Shown one piece after another: positions 23,146 to 32,582 of a DNA stretch of 64,000 nucleotides. How positions within the stretch are numbered: the first letter of the stretch is position 1; every line of letters starts with the position of its first letter. Origin of the DNA: Corynebacterium bovis DSM 20582 = CIP 54.80 (lineage in GTDB: Bacteria; Actinomycetota; Actinomycetes; Mycobacteriales; Mycobacteriaceae); the NCBI RefSeq assembly GCF_030408615.1, contig NZ_CP047187.1, positions 682,001 through 746,000 of the forward strand. Reading direction: 5' to 3'. Under the pieces are notes generated by a model that was not told where the DNA came from, did not search any database, and worked only from the letters and a program-made list of their open reading frames with translations. The position numbers and the translations under genes were made by a program.

Positions 23146-24522
23146 GTGACCATTCTCCACGTCGAAGGCTGCATCCGTCCCTACGCCTGGGGCTCGCGCA
23201 CAGCGATCGCCGAGCTCACCGGGCGTCCCTCCCCGACCTCCCACCCGGAGGCGGAGATGTGGTTCGGTGCCCACCCGGGCGGGCCGTGCCCCGTGCACCC
23301 GGTGGGGGACGACGACCCGACGCCCGCGACCGGCGACCCCGGGGAGGGGACCGGCGCCGCCCCGGCGGCGACCGAGGGCTCCCCGGTGGCCGGCGGTGAC
23401 GCGCGGACACTGGAGTCCGTCATCGCCGCCGACGTCCCGGGGCAGCTCGGTGACTCCGCCGGCCCGGACGGCCGGCTGCCGTTCCTCCTCAAGCTCCTCG
23501 CCGCGGACCAGCCGCTGAGCCTCCAGGCCCACCCGTCGCGGGAGCAGGCCGTCGCCGGGTTCGCCCGGGAGGACGCCGCCGGCGTCCCCCGCGACGCGTT
23601 CACCCGCAACTACCGCGACGACAACCACAAGCCGGAGCTCATCGTCGCCCTCACGCCGTTCGACGCGATGGCCGGGTTCCGCCCGGTGGGGGAGACCCTC
23701 CGCCTGTTCGACGTCGTCGACTGCCCCGAGCTGTCCCGGTTCCGCGCTATGCTCGGATCCGGCGCGGACGCGGACGACCTGCGCGGACTCCTCACGACGT
23801 GGATCACCCTGCCGGACGCGACGGTGCGCCCGCTCGTCGCGGCGGTCGCGGCGTCGTGCCGTCGGGCCGCGGCGCGGGTCGCCGACGGTGCGGAGCCGTG
23901 GATGGTCCGCACGCTGGAGACCGTCGCCGAGCTGGGCGACCGGTACCCGGGGGACTCGGGGGTGCTGTGCGCCCTGCTGCTCAACCACGTCCGCCTGGAA
24001 CCGGGGGAGGCGATCTACCTCGACGCCGGGCAGCTCCACGCCTACGTCCGCGGCTTCGGGGTGGAGGTCATGGCGAACTCGGACAACGTGCTGCGCGGCG
24101 GGCTGACGACGAAGCACGTCGACGTCCCCGAGCTCATGCACGTCCTCACCTTCGACCCGCTGGAGGACCCGGTGCGGCGCCCCGACGCCGCCGGCCGCTA
24201 CCCCGTGCCGGTCGGCGAGTTCGCGCTGCGCCGCGTGACCGCCGCCGACCCGGAGGCGGCGTCCGTGACCGGGCCGGCGATGCTCCTCGGCACCGCCGGG
24301 CGCGTGCAGGTCGACGAGACCGCGGTGCCGGCGGGGACGGACGCGACGTCCACCGCGCTCACGCCGGGGGACGCCGTGTGGGTGCCCGCGGGGACGACCG
24401 TCGGCCTCACGGTGCTCGACGCCGGGCACCCGCCCGCCGGGGCCGAGGCCGAGGCCGGGGCGGACGCGGGGTCGGGGGACCACGCGGTGGCGTTCATCGT
24501 CACCGTCGGCACGGAGGACTGA
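23146..24522 (+). CDS. manA: Mannose-6-phosphate isomerase, class I
   Basis: 458-residue zinc isomerase linking fructose-6-phosphate to mannose-6-phosphate. The start VTILHVEGCIRPYAWGSRTA is typical. Zinc and active-site residues lie in LQAHPSREQAVAGF, the NHKPELIVAL stretch and IYLDAGQLHAYVRG. An Ala/Pro/Gly-rich insertion (about residues 47-85) interrupts the N-terminal domain and makes the protein longer than the usual 390-410. GTG 23146 has no strong ribosome-binding sequence (GAAAGCGAAGACC upstream). In M. tuberculosis another gene (Rv3256c) lies between manB and manA; here it is missing. Confidence 0.88.
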   Translation: MTILHVEGCIRPYAWGSRTAIAELTGRPSPTSHPEAEMWFGAHPGGPCPVHPVGDDDPTPATGDPGEGTGAAPAATEGSPVAGGDARTLESVIAADVPGQLGDSAGPDGRLPFLLKLLAADQPLSLQAHPSREQAVAGFAREDAAGVPRDAFTRNYRDDNHKPELIVALTPFDAMAGFRPVGETLRLFDVVDCPELSRFRAMLGSGADADDLRGLLTTWITLPDATVRPLVAAVAASCRRAAARVADGAEPWMVRTLETVAELGDRYPGDSGVLCALLLNHVRLEPGEAIYLDAGQLHAYVRGFGVEVMANSDNVLRGGLTTKHVDVPELMHVLTFDPLEDPVRRPDAAGRYPVPVGEFALRRVTAADPEAASVTGPAMLLGTAGRVQVDETAVPAGTDATSTALTPGDAVWVPAGTTVGLTVLDAGHPPAGAEAEAGADAGSGDHAVAFIVTVGTED

Positions 24523-24636
24523 CCGCGGGGGGGACGGACCGCGAAGGCCCGGCTGCGGGGTTCGCCCCGGGACGCCTGGCTCAGGGGAGGGCCGACGCTC
24601 GCATGTGTGGCGCCGGGCCTGGAGAAGGAGTGTGGC

Positions 24637-25824
24637 TCAGGGGGCGGTGGTCGACGGGCCGGCGTGCCCGGCACCGCGCGTGTCCGTCGTCCCCGCCTGC
24701 GCGGCCGGGGTCGTCGACGCGCCCTGCTGCTGCGCACCACCCGTGACGGCGCTCTGGTCCGCGGCCCGGTCGGCACCGGGGGCGCCGGCGGCACCGGGGG
24801 CGCCGGCGGCACCGGGGGTCCCGGAGGGCAGGGCGTTCCCGCCGGTCGGGGCCCCGGCCGAGGCCGGCGTGGGCTCATCCCCGGTCGCGGGCGCGGCGTC
24901 GGCGGCGGGGGTGCCCCGGTCCGGCGTCGCGTGGGTCTCCGTCGCGGCCCCGTCGCCGTTCCCGCCGGCCGGCGCGCCCGGCGTCGGCAGCGGTGCCGGC
25001 TCCCGGCTCGGCGTCGGGGCGGGCACGGACGGCGTCGCCGCGTCGGTGCCGTCGTCCGGCGTGCCGTTGGCCGGGACCGAGGGCGCGACGGCCGAGCCCT
25101 GCGGGGCCGTGCTGCCCGACGGGTGCCCGGCGGCGTCCCCCTGGCTCTTCGGCCCACCGGCGGGGTCCCGGTCGACCGGCCCGGACATGGGCGTCGGCGC
25201 CTGCGGTCCCGGCCGGCCACCCTGCCGGTCCGGCACCGACCCGGGCGTGCGCCCGCTGCCGTCGCCGCCCTGACCACCGGCGGGGCCGGTGCCCGGGGCG
25301 ACGCCCTGCCCGCCCGCGCTGGGAGGGCGGTCGTCGTCGGCGGAGACGCGGCCCGCCCCGGAGCCGGTCGCGGCCCGGTGGCCGGCGCGGCCCGAGCCGT
25401 CGTTCGACCCGCCCCACGAGTTCGGCGGGAGGTACGGGTCCTCGCCGTGGAGCGGGGCGAGGTTCGTCGACAACGGGTTGTAGGCGTCGTCGGTCGTCGG
25501 CTCGCCGAGCCCGGCCACCGGGGCCGGACGCTGCTCGCCCTCGGCGCGGCGGGTGTCCGGGGCCGGCCGCGACGGCGTCGAACTCGCCCGGCTGACCGAG
25601 GCCTCCGGCTGCACCTGCCGCTGCTGCGGGCCCCCGCCCTGCGCGTGCTCCTCCGGGCCGGACGTCGCCGACTGCCACGACACGACCGCGATGGCCGAGG
25701 CGAGGACGAGCCCGCCGACGACGAACGGCACGAGGAACCGGCGCCCGCTCGTCGGCGTGGCGTCCTCGATGTACACCGGGGTGGAGTCGTCACCCGGCTC
25801 GGTGTCGTCGTTCACGGCGGTCAC
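24637..25824 (-). CDS. Single-pass membrane protein with Pro/Gly/Ala-rich, partly collagen-like exterior
   Basis: 395-residue protein not recognised as a known family. About 30 acidic cytoplasmic residues (VTAVNDDTEPGDDSTPVYIE) come first, followed by one transmembrane helix (FLVPFVVGGLVLASAIAVVS, near 32-51). Then some 340 extracellular residues are low-complexity and probably disordered. Near the end there are Gly-X-Y triplets (GTPGAAGAPGAAGAPGAD), as in bacterial collagen-like proteins. The only ordered-looking part is DDAYNPLSTNLAPLHGEDPYLPPNSW (described here as about residues 110-136). GTG 25824 is chosen for GGGAGGAACACC. Far upstream lies an 11-bp-phased repeat array that could control it. 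It might be a cell-wall-spanning or cell-surface protein. Confidence 0.6.
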   Translation of the reverse strand: MTAVNDDTEPGDDSTPVYIEDATPTSGRRFLVPFVVGGLVLASAIAVVSWQSATSGPEEHAQGGGPQQRQVQPEASVSRASSTPSRPAPDTRRAEGEQRPAPVAGLGEPTTDDAYNPLSTNLAPLHGEDPYLPPNSWGGSNDGSGRAGHRAATGSGAGRVSADDDRPPSAGGQGVAPGTGPAGGQGGDGSGRTPGSVPDRQGGRPGPQAPTPMSGPVDRDPAGGPKSQGDAAGHPSGSTAPQGSAVAPSVPANGTPDDGTDAATPSVPAPTPSREPAPLPTPGAPAGGNGDGAATETHATPDRGTPAADAAPATGDEPTPASAGAPTGGNALPSGTPGAAGAPGAAGAPGADRAADQSAVTGGAQQQGASTTPAAQAGTTDTRGAGHAGPSTTAP

Positions 25825-26169
25825 GGTGTTCCTCCCGTCGGCGCGTCTCTGTGGTGTGCGCTGTGGTGTGTGCTGGACGTGGGCGGTGGGCTTGTGGTGT
25901 CGGGCTGTCGGTCTGTCCGGCCGGGTGTCGGCCGGGCTGTCGGTCTCGTGGGGTGGGTTGTCGGGGCGGTGCGGTCGGCCGGGGTGCCGGGGACCGCCGG
26001 GGGTTCGGGGTGCGTGGTCCGCTGTGCGCGGTGGACGTGGTGCGGTGTACCAGGCCCGACGGGCCCGGGTGGTGCCGACGGACGCCCTCACGGCCCCGCC
26101 TCCGGTGCGAACTGGTCCTTCAGGGGCCGCCCCGGACGGCCGCACCCGCTGACCTCACGGTGCGAAAGT

Positions 26170-26219
26170 GTCACGGTAAGGTCACGAACTGGTACCCAGC
26201 GTATCACGGTCCGGTCACT
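26170..26219. promoter_or_regulatory. 11-bp-phased direct-repeat array, candidate MtrA/OmpR-type operator
   Basis: GTCACG at 26170 and 26181, ATCACG at 26203 and GTCACT at 26214 all fall on one 11-base register; the empty slot at 26192 reads GTACCC. Spacing by one helical turn is how OmpR-family dimers stack along DNA. The array is the only AT-richer patch between 25.9 and 26.6 kb. It lies about 345 bases upstream of the collagen-like gene and 450 upstream of the DUF4259-like gene. Confidence 0.55.
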
Positions 26220-26290
26220 TTCTGTACCCCCGGCGGGTCGTGACCGGCGGTGGGGCCGCCGACGCCGGGGGTGGGCGCGTCGTCCCCCTC

Positions 26291-26449
26291 GGCCCGCCCA
26301 CCGGGGACCGCGACCGTCCCGCGGCGGCGACCGCACCCGACCCGGCCCGGGGACCGCGACCACCCAATGGCGGCGACCGCACCCGACCCGGCCCGGGGAC
26401 CGCGGCCACCCTGCGGCGGCGACCGCACCCGACCCGGCCCGGGGACCGC
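26291..26449. repeat. 46-bp tandem repeats in the 26-kb intergenic region
   Basis: Units CGGCGACCGCACCCGACCCG... begin at 26325, 26371 and 26417 (period 46), with a degenerate half-unit from 26291. Of the rest of the 850-base non-coding region 25825-26674, the stretches 25825-26160 and 26450-26600 show only simple GT/GC-rich sequence. Confidence 0.75.
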
Positions 26450-26609
26450 CCGGGGGTGGGGCCGTCGTCCCCCGTGGGGGTCCCTCCCGGGGTCCGACGG
26501 AGCCCTCCCCGGGACCCCTGACCGGGGCCGTCGCCGGGTCCCCGCCGCACCCCGCCCGGGGGTCGCACGCACCGGCCCCGCACCGACGACGCCGTGCCCC
26601 GTCGTTGGC

Positions 26610-26615
26610 TATGGT
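26610..26615 (+). promoter_or_regulatory. Putative -10 of the DUF4259-like gene
   Basis: TATGGT, 60 bases before the GTG start. The leader carries a good ribosome-binding sequence (GAGGAGGACCCGCC). Confidence 0.4.
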
Positions 26616-26674
26616 GAACACCGTCCGGCCGTGCCGCAGGGGGCGGCCACCTGAACCCACGAGGAGGACCCGCC

Positions 26675-27046
26675 GTGAGCAGCTGGGATGAGACAGTCTT
26701 CTCCGACGAGACGAACACGGATTTTCTCGACGACTGCGTCGACCTGGAGGAGCTCGACCTCATGGAGATGCTGGAGGACGCCTGCTCCTCCGCGCTCAAC
26801 CACGCGCGGCCGGGGGAGACGGACTACGTCAACGGGCTGTGCGCCGCGTCCGTCGCGGCGATCTGGTGCGGGGCGCCGTTCAGCGCCTCCGACGTCGTCT
26901 CCGACTACCCGTTCATCCGGCGGTACATCGGGGACTGCCCCGAGAGCCTCCAGGAGGCCGCGCTCCAGGTCCTCGACCGGGAGCTCGACGACAGCGGGGC
27001 GGACGCGCCCGAGGGGCTGGAGACGTACGTCGAGGCCCTGAGCTGA
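26675..27046 (+). CDS. DUF4259-like conserved protein
   Basis: 123-residue acidic cytoplasmic protein. The opening SSWDETVFSDETNTDFLDD resembles the start of DUF4259 proteins (G-W-G-x-x-x-F-x-N-D-x-A-x-D-F). The later part is helical: YVNGLCAASVAAIWCGAPFS and ESLQEAALQVLDRELDD. No catalytic motif is visible and the function is unknown. The GTG start is defined by GAGGAGG. It lies directly before the sahH region but is separated from it by a repeat array and a promoter, so it is probably a separate unit. Confidence 0.65.
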   Translation: MSSWDETVFSDETNTDFLDDCVDLEELDLMEMLEDACSSALNHARPGETDYVNGLCAASVAAIWCGAPFSASDVVSDYPFIRRYIGDCPESLQEAALQVLDRELDDSGADAPEGLETYVEALS

Positions 27047-27063
27047 CGCCCGCCTGACCCCGG

Positions 27064-27166
27064 GACGACGCCGTGCTTCCCTGGGGACGACGCCGGGCTT
27101 CCCCCCGAGACGACGCCGTGCTGACCCCGGGACGACGCCGGGCTTCCCCCCGAGACGACGCCGGGC
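27064..27166. repeat. Tandem repeats between the DUF4259-like gene and sahH
   Basis: GACGACGCCG recurs at 27064, 27086, 27109, 27131 and 27154, with alternating 22- and 23-base steps (a 45-base double unit containing GGGCTTCCCCCCGA). It starts 18 bases after the stop codon of the gene before it. Confidence 0.75.
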
Positions 27167-27182
27167 CGGGACCGGCCCGCGC

Positions 27183-27188
27183 TAGGCT
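27183..27188 (+). promoter_or_regulatory. Putative -10 of sahH
   Basis: TAGGCT, about 108 bases upstream of the sahH ATG. The leader ends in purine-rich GGGAAGAGACGAGACAGC, which should serve for ribosome binding. No SAH-riboswitch fold was recognised in the leader. Confidence 0.45.
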
Positions 27189-27295
27189 GGGGCACGGCGT
27201 GCCCGCAGCGGCACCGGGGCACCGGGCGCACCCGCGCGCCCCACGAGAGACCACCGAGAGACAACCCAGACACGACAGGGAAGAGACGAGACAGC

Positions 27296-28795
<1,500 letters not shown>

Positions 28796-28807
28796 GCGGG
28801 CACGGGC

Positions 28808-29551
28808 ATGATCGTCGCGGTCGAGGGAGTCGACGGGGCCGGGAAGAACACCCTGGTCACCGCCGTCGAGGAGGAACTGCTGGCCCGGGAGGTGCCCGTC
28901 GCGCGGGTGGCCTTCCCGCGGTACGGGAACTCGGTCCACGCGGACCTCGCCGACGCCGCCCTCCACGGGCGGATGGGGGACCTCACCGGGTCCGTCCACG
29001 GCATGGCCACGCTCTTCGCGCTCGACCGCGCGGAGGTCGCCGACGAGTTGGCGGAGTTGTCCGCTGACGGGTACGTCGTCCTCCTCGACCGGTTCACCGC
29101 GTCGAACGCGGCGTACTCGGCGGCGCGGCTCGCCGAGGACGTCGACGGGCCGACCGTGGAGTGGGTGCGGATGCTCGAGACCGGCTCGCTCGGGGTGCCG
29201 GTGCCGGACCTCCAGGTGCTCGTCGACGTCGAGGTCGACGAGGCCGCGCGGCGGGTGACGTCGCGGGCCGCCGACGACCCGGCCCGGGTCCCCGACGCCT
29301 ACGAGGCCGACGCCGCGCTCCAGCAGCGGACCGCCGAGGCCTACCGGGCGCTCGCGGCGGCGGCGTGGGGCAGCCCGTGGGAGGTCGTGACGAATCCCCC
29401 GTCCGCGGACCGCGACGCCGTCGAGGCGCGGGCCCGGGACCTCGTCGACGTCATCGTCGCCCGGCGGCGCGCGGCGGAGGACGCCGACGCCCACCCCGAC
29501 GCCGACGCCGGCACCGACGACGCGAACGCCGGCACCGACGCCGACGACTGA
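28808..29551 (+). CDS. tmk: Thymidylate kinase
   Basis: 247-residue kinase forming dTDP from dTMP. P-loop EGVDGAGKNTL at residues 5-15 (Asn where Ser/Thr usually follows Lys, as in mycobacterial-type Tmk, from memory). The DR motif in LLDRFTASNAAYSAAR binds substrate. The lid region is Arg-rich (ARRVTSRAADDPARV). The last 25 residues are a repetitive Asp/Ala/Gly tail (DAHPDADAGTDDANAGTDA) beyond the usual length of about 210, probably a repeat expansion. ATG 28808 follows GAGCGGGCACGGGC. It is encoded between sahH and mtrA. Confidence 0.88.
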   Translation: MIVAVEGVDGAGKNTLVTAVEEELLAREVPVARVAFPRYGNSVHADLADAALHGRMGDLTGSVHGMATLFALDRAEVADELAELSADGYVVLLDRFTASNAAYSAARLAEDVDGPTVEWVRMLETGSLGVPVPDLQVLVDVEVDEAARRVTSRAADDPARVPDAYEADAALQQRTAEAYRALAAAAWGSPWEVVTNPPSADRDAVEARARDLVDVIVARRRAAEDADAHPDADAGTDDANAGTDADD

Positions 29552-29679
29552 CCACCCGCGCCGTCCGGCGCCCCACCCCGCCCCGCCCGACCGCGCGGCG
29601 GGCGGCGGCCCGGCCGGCTGTCCACACCGCGCGGCCACGTGTTGAGTCCGCCCCCGTCCCCTGTGAGAACATGAGAGCC

Positions 29680-30354
29680 ATGGCAGCGAAAATTCTGGTG
29701 GTCGACGACGACCCCGCGATCTCCGAGATGCTCACCATCGTCCTCCAGGGCGAGGGATTCGAGACCGTCGTCGTCGGCGACGGGGCCGAGGCCGTCGAGG
29801 CGGCCCGCCGCGAGGACCCCGACCTCATCCTGCTGGACCTCATGCTCCCCGGCATGAGCGGCATCGACGTGTGCCGCACCATCCGGGAGGACTCGACGGT
29901 CCCCATCGTCATGCTCACCGCGCGGACCGACACGGTCGACGTCGTCCTCGGCCTGGAGTCCGGCGCGGACGACTACGTGCACAAGCCCTTCAAACCGAAG
30001 GAGCTCGTCGCCCGCGTGCGCGCCCGCCTGCGCCGCAGCCCCGAGGACCGGGACGAGCCGCTGGAGCTCGGCGACCTCGTCATCGACATCCCGGGCCACC
30101 AGGTCACCCGGAACGGGCGGGAGATCCCGCTCACCCCCATCGAGTTCGACCTCCTCGTCGCGCTGGCCTCCCGCCCCCGGGAGGTGTTCACCCGCGAGGA
30201 GCTGCTCGAGCGGGTGTGGGGCTACCGGAAGTCCAGTGACACCCGGCTGGTCAACGTCCACATCCAGCGGCTGCGGTCGAAGGTGGAGAAGGACCCGGAC
30301 GACCCGAAGATCATCCAGACGATCCGTGGCGTCGGCTACAAGTCCGGCGAGTGA
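29680..30354 (+). CDS. mtrA: Response regulator MtrA (OmpR family)
   Basis: 224-residue essential-type regulator of cell wall, division and osmotic genes. The receiver domain has VVDDDP (residues 6-11), phospho-Asp53 in LLDLMLPGMSG, Thr in VMLTARTD and Lys in VHKPFKPKEL. The winged-helix DNA-binding domain has LTPIEFDLLVALASRPREVF, RLVNVHIQRLRSKVE and the final IRGVGYKSGE. ATG 29680 is used; ATG 29671 in frame would add three residues. The stop overlaps the mtrB start (GTGA). Sequence agrees closely with what I know of corynebacterial MtrA. Several direct-repeat arrays elsewhere in the window are candidate targets. Confidence 0.95.
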   Translation: MAAKILVVDDDPAISEMLTIVLQGEGFETVVVGDGAEAVEAARREDPDLILLDLMLPGMSGIDVCRTIREDSTVPIVMLTARTDTVDVVLGLESGADDYVHKPFKPKELVARVRARLRRSPEDRDEPLELGDLVIDIPGHQVTRNGREIPLTPIEFDLLVALASRPREVFTREELLERVWGYRKSSDTRLVNVHIQRLRSKVEKDPDDPKIIQTIRGVGYKSGE

Positions 30355-32582
30355 CCGTGCCGGACGCGCCGAGGGACGGTGCCGGGGACGCAGGTCTCCG
30401 GTTCGAGACGGTCGGGGAGGGCGTGCGTGCCTTCATGCGGAGGCCGCAGGCCGTCATCCGTGACGCGTGGCGGCATCTCGCGCACAGCTGGCGGACGTCG
30501 ATCCAGCTGCGCGTCATCGGCAGCGTGTTCATGTCCTCGCTCGTCGTCATCGTCATCCTCGGCTTCGTCCTCATCAGCTTCGTCGGCCAGCAGCTGCTGA
30601 CGTCGAAGCACTCCTCGGCGACCGAGGAGATGGACCGGGCGCGCGCCGCGGTCGAGGAGCAGATCCGGGCGTCGGACACGTCGAACTCGCTGCAGGTGCG
30701 GCTCAACGCCGCCCGGTCGGTGCTGTCGGACCGGACGAGCACCGGCTCGGAACCGGGGGCCGGGGCCGTGTACGACCCGGTGCTCGTCGCCCCCGACGTC
30801 AACGGCGGCGACGTGTCGTCGCCCGCCCAGAACCCGGTCCCGGAGAGCCTGCGGGAGTTCGTCCGGCAGGGCCAGGTGTCCGTCCAGTACGCCACGATCC
30901 CGACCGGCGGGCAGACGGCGTCGAAAACCCTCATCATCGGCTCGCCGGTCGCGGCGGACATCCCCGGCCTCGAGCTGTACCTCATCATGCCCCTCGACAA
31001 CGAGGAGTCCACGCTGACCCTCATGCGCGGGCTGCTGTCCGCGGGCGCGATCGTGCTCCTCGTGCTGCTCGTCGTCATCGCGTGGGTGTTCTCGCAGCAG
31101 CTCACGGTGCCGATCCGCACGGCGTCCCGCATCGCGGAGCGCTTCGCCACCGGGCACCTCCGGGAGCGCATGGTCGTCGACGGGCAGGACGAGGTCGCGC
31201 GCCTCGCGACGAGCTTCAACGAGATGGCGGAGAAGCTGTCCCGCCAGATCCGGCAGCTCAAGGAGTTCGGTGACCTCCAGCGCCAGTTCACCTCGGACGT
31301 CTCCCACGAGCTGCGCACCCCGTTGACGACGGTGCGCATGGCCGCCGACCTCATCCACGACAACGCCGAGGACCTCGACCCGATGACCCGCCGGGCCTCG
31401 GAGCTGATGAACACGGAGCTCGACCGCTTCGAGTCCCTCCTCGGCGACCTGCTGGAGATCTCCCGCCACGACGCCGGGGTGGCGAACCTCTCCGCCGAGC
31501 GGGTGGACATCCGCGGGGCCGTGAAGTCCGCCCTCGGGCAGGTCCGGGCCATCGCCGAGGACGTGGGCTGTGAGTTCGTCGTCGACCTCCCGGAGGACCC
31601 GGTCATGGTGCGGATCGACTCCCGCCGCGTCGAGCGCGTGCTGCGCAACCTCCTCGCCAACGCCGTCGACCACAGCGAGGGCAACCCGGTCAACGTCACG
31701 CTGCGGGTCGGGACGGAGTCCCTGGCCGTGACGGTCGTCGACCACGGCATGGGCCTCAAGCCGGGGGAGGCGGACCTCGTGTTCAACCGGTTCTGGCGTT
31801 CCGACCCGTCGCGGGAGCGGCGGACCGGCGGCACCGGGCTGGGCCTGGCCATCGCGAAGGAGGACGCGCAGCTCCACGGCGGCCGCCTCGAGGCGACGGG
31901 TGAGCCGGGGCTGGGGGCGTGCTTCCGGCTCACGCTGCCGCTCGACCTCGGGACGCGGGTCACGGCGTCGCCGTTGCCGTTGGAGATCGACCGGCCGACG
32001 GACGCGGACCCCGACACCGGCGCAGGCGCAGACGCAGGCGCAGGCGCAGGCGGGGACGGGGGCGCGGCCACCGGCGGGGACGGGGAGGCCGCCGCCGGCG
32101 AATCCGGGGACGCCGACGTGGACGCGGGCGTGGGGGCAGCCGCAGACCCGGCAGCAGCCGGAGCTGGAGCTGGAGCTGCAGCCGCAGCCGGCGACGCCGA
32201 CACAGCCGCAATCGCCGACACCACCGGTCCCGGTCAGGGGCCCGCCGACGCCCCGGGGGAGGATCCCGGTGCGGGGACGGGGGACGACGCCGCGCCCCGC
32301 GACAGCACCGGCGACGCCGGGGTGCCGATCGTCGGCGACGACGGCGACCCCCTCCCGGAGCCCACCGTCCACGTGGTCGACGACCCCGCGGGGACGCCCC
32401 TGCGCCGGCTCCCCCTCCCCGAGGCCGAACTCGAGGGGTTGACCGAGGCGGAACTGCTCACGGCGCAGCAGGAGGCCGAGGCGATGGACAACATGGACAC
32501 CAGTGACGGCGACGGGCACGGGGCCGGTTCGCCGGACCCCGGCGACGCCGGGCACACGGACGGGCGGAGTGACACGGAATGA
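30351..32582 (+). CDS. mtrB: Sensor histidine kinase MtrB with an extra C-terminal low-complexity tail
   Basis: 743-residue membrane kinase for MtrA. Two transmembrane helices (near 61-81, SLVVIVILGFVLISF; and near 230-252, AGAIVLLVLLVVIAWVF) flank an extracellular sensor. HAMP (QLTVPIRTASRIAERFATGH), a HisKA box with the phospho-His in FTSDVSHELRTPL (near 318), the N-box NLLANAVDHS, and G-boxes DHGMGL and GTGLGLAIAKED follow. The kinase proper ends near residue 540. Some 200 more residues follow: an Asp/Gly/Ala repeat tract and then an acidic segment with PLPEAELEGLTEAELLTAQQ. C. glutamicum MtrB is about 500 residues, so the tail is extra. lpqB starts within the stop codon. Confidence 0.92.
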   Translation: MTVPDAPRDGAGDAGLRFETVGEGVRAFMRRPQAVIRDAWRHLAHSWRTSIQLRVIGSVFMSSLVVIVILGFVLISFVGQQLLTSKHSSATEEMDRARAAVEEQIRASDTSNSLQVRLNAARSVLSDRTSTGSEPGAGAVYDPVLVAPDVNGGDVSSPAQNPVPESLREFVRQGQVSVQYATIPTGGQTASKTLIIGSPVAADIPGLELYLIMPLDNEESTLTLMRGLLSAGAIVLLVLLVVIAWVFSQQLTVPIRTASRIAERFATGHLRERMVVDGQDEVARLATSFNEMAEKLSRQIRQLKEFGDLQRQFTSDVSHELRTPLTTVRMAADLIHDNAEDLDPMTRRASELMNTELDRFESLLGDLLEISRHDAGVANLSAERVDIRGAVKSALGQVRAIAEDVGCEFVVDLPEDPVMVRIDSRRVERVLRNLLANAVDHSEGNPVNVTLRVGTESLAVTVVDHGMGLKPGEADLVFNRFWRSDPSRERRTGGTGLGLAIAKEDAQLHGGRLEATGEPGLGACFRLTLPLDLGTRVTASPLPLEIDRPTDADPDTGAGADAGAGAGGDGGAATGGDGEAAAGESGDADVDAGVGAAADPAAAGAGAGAAAAAGDADTAAIADTTGPGQGPADAPGEDPGAGTGDDAAPRDSTGDAGVPIVGDDGDPLPEPTVHVVDDPAGTPLRRLPLPEAELEGLTEAELLTAQQEAEAMDNMDTSDGDGHGAGSPDPGDAGHTDGRSDTE

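Noticed and set aside
24637-26145. A longer version of the collagen-like protein starting at 26145
   Set aside because: The extra 107 residues are low-complexity and would run through intergenic GT-rich sequence. GTG 25824 has a good ribosome-binding site.
26291-26449. Possible CRISPR-like array of 46-bp units
   Set aside because: The units are tandem with no unique spacers, and no cas genes are in the window.
27189-27295. SAH riboswitch before sahH
   Set aside because: I could not assemble the expected helices or conserved core in the leader; only purine-rich translation-initiation sequence is visible.
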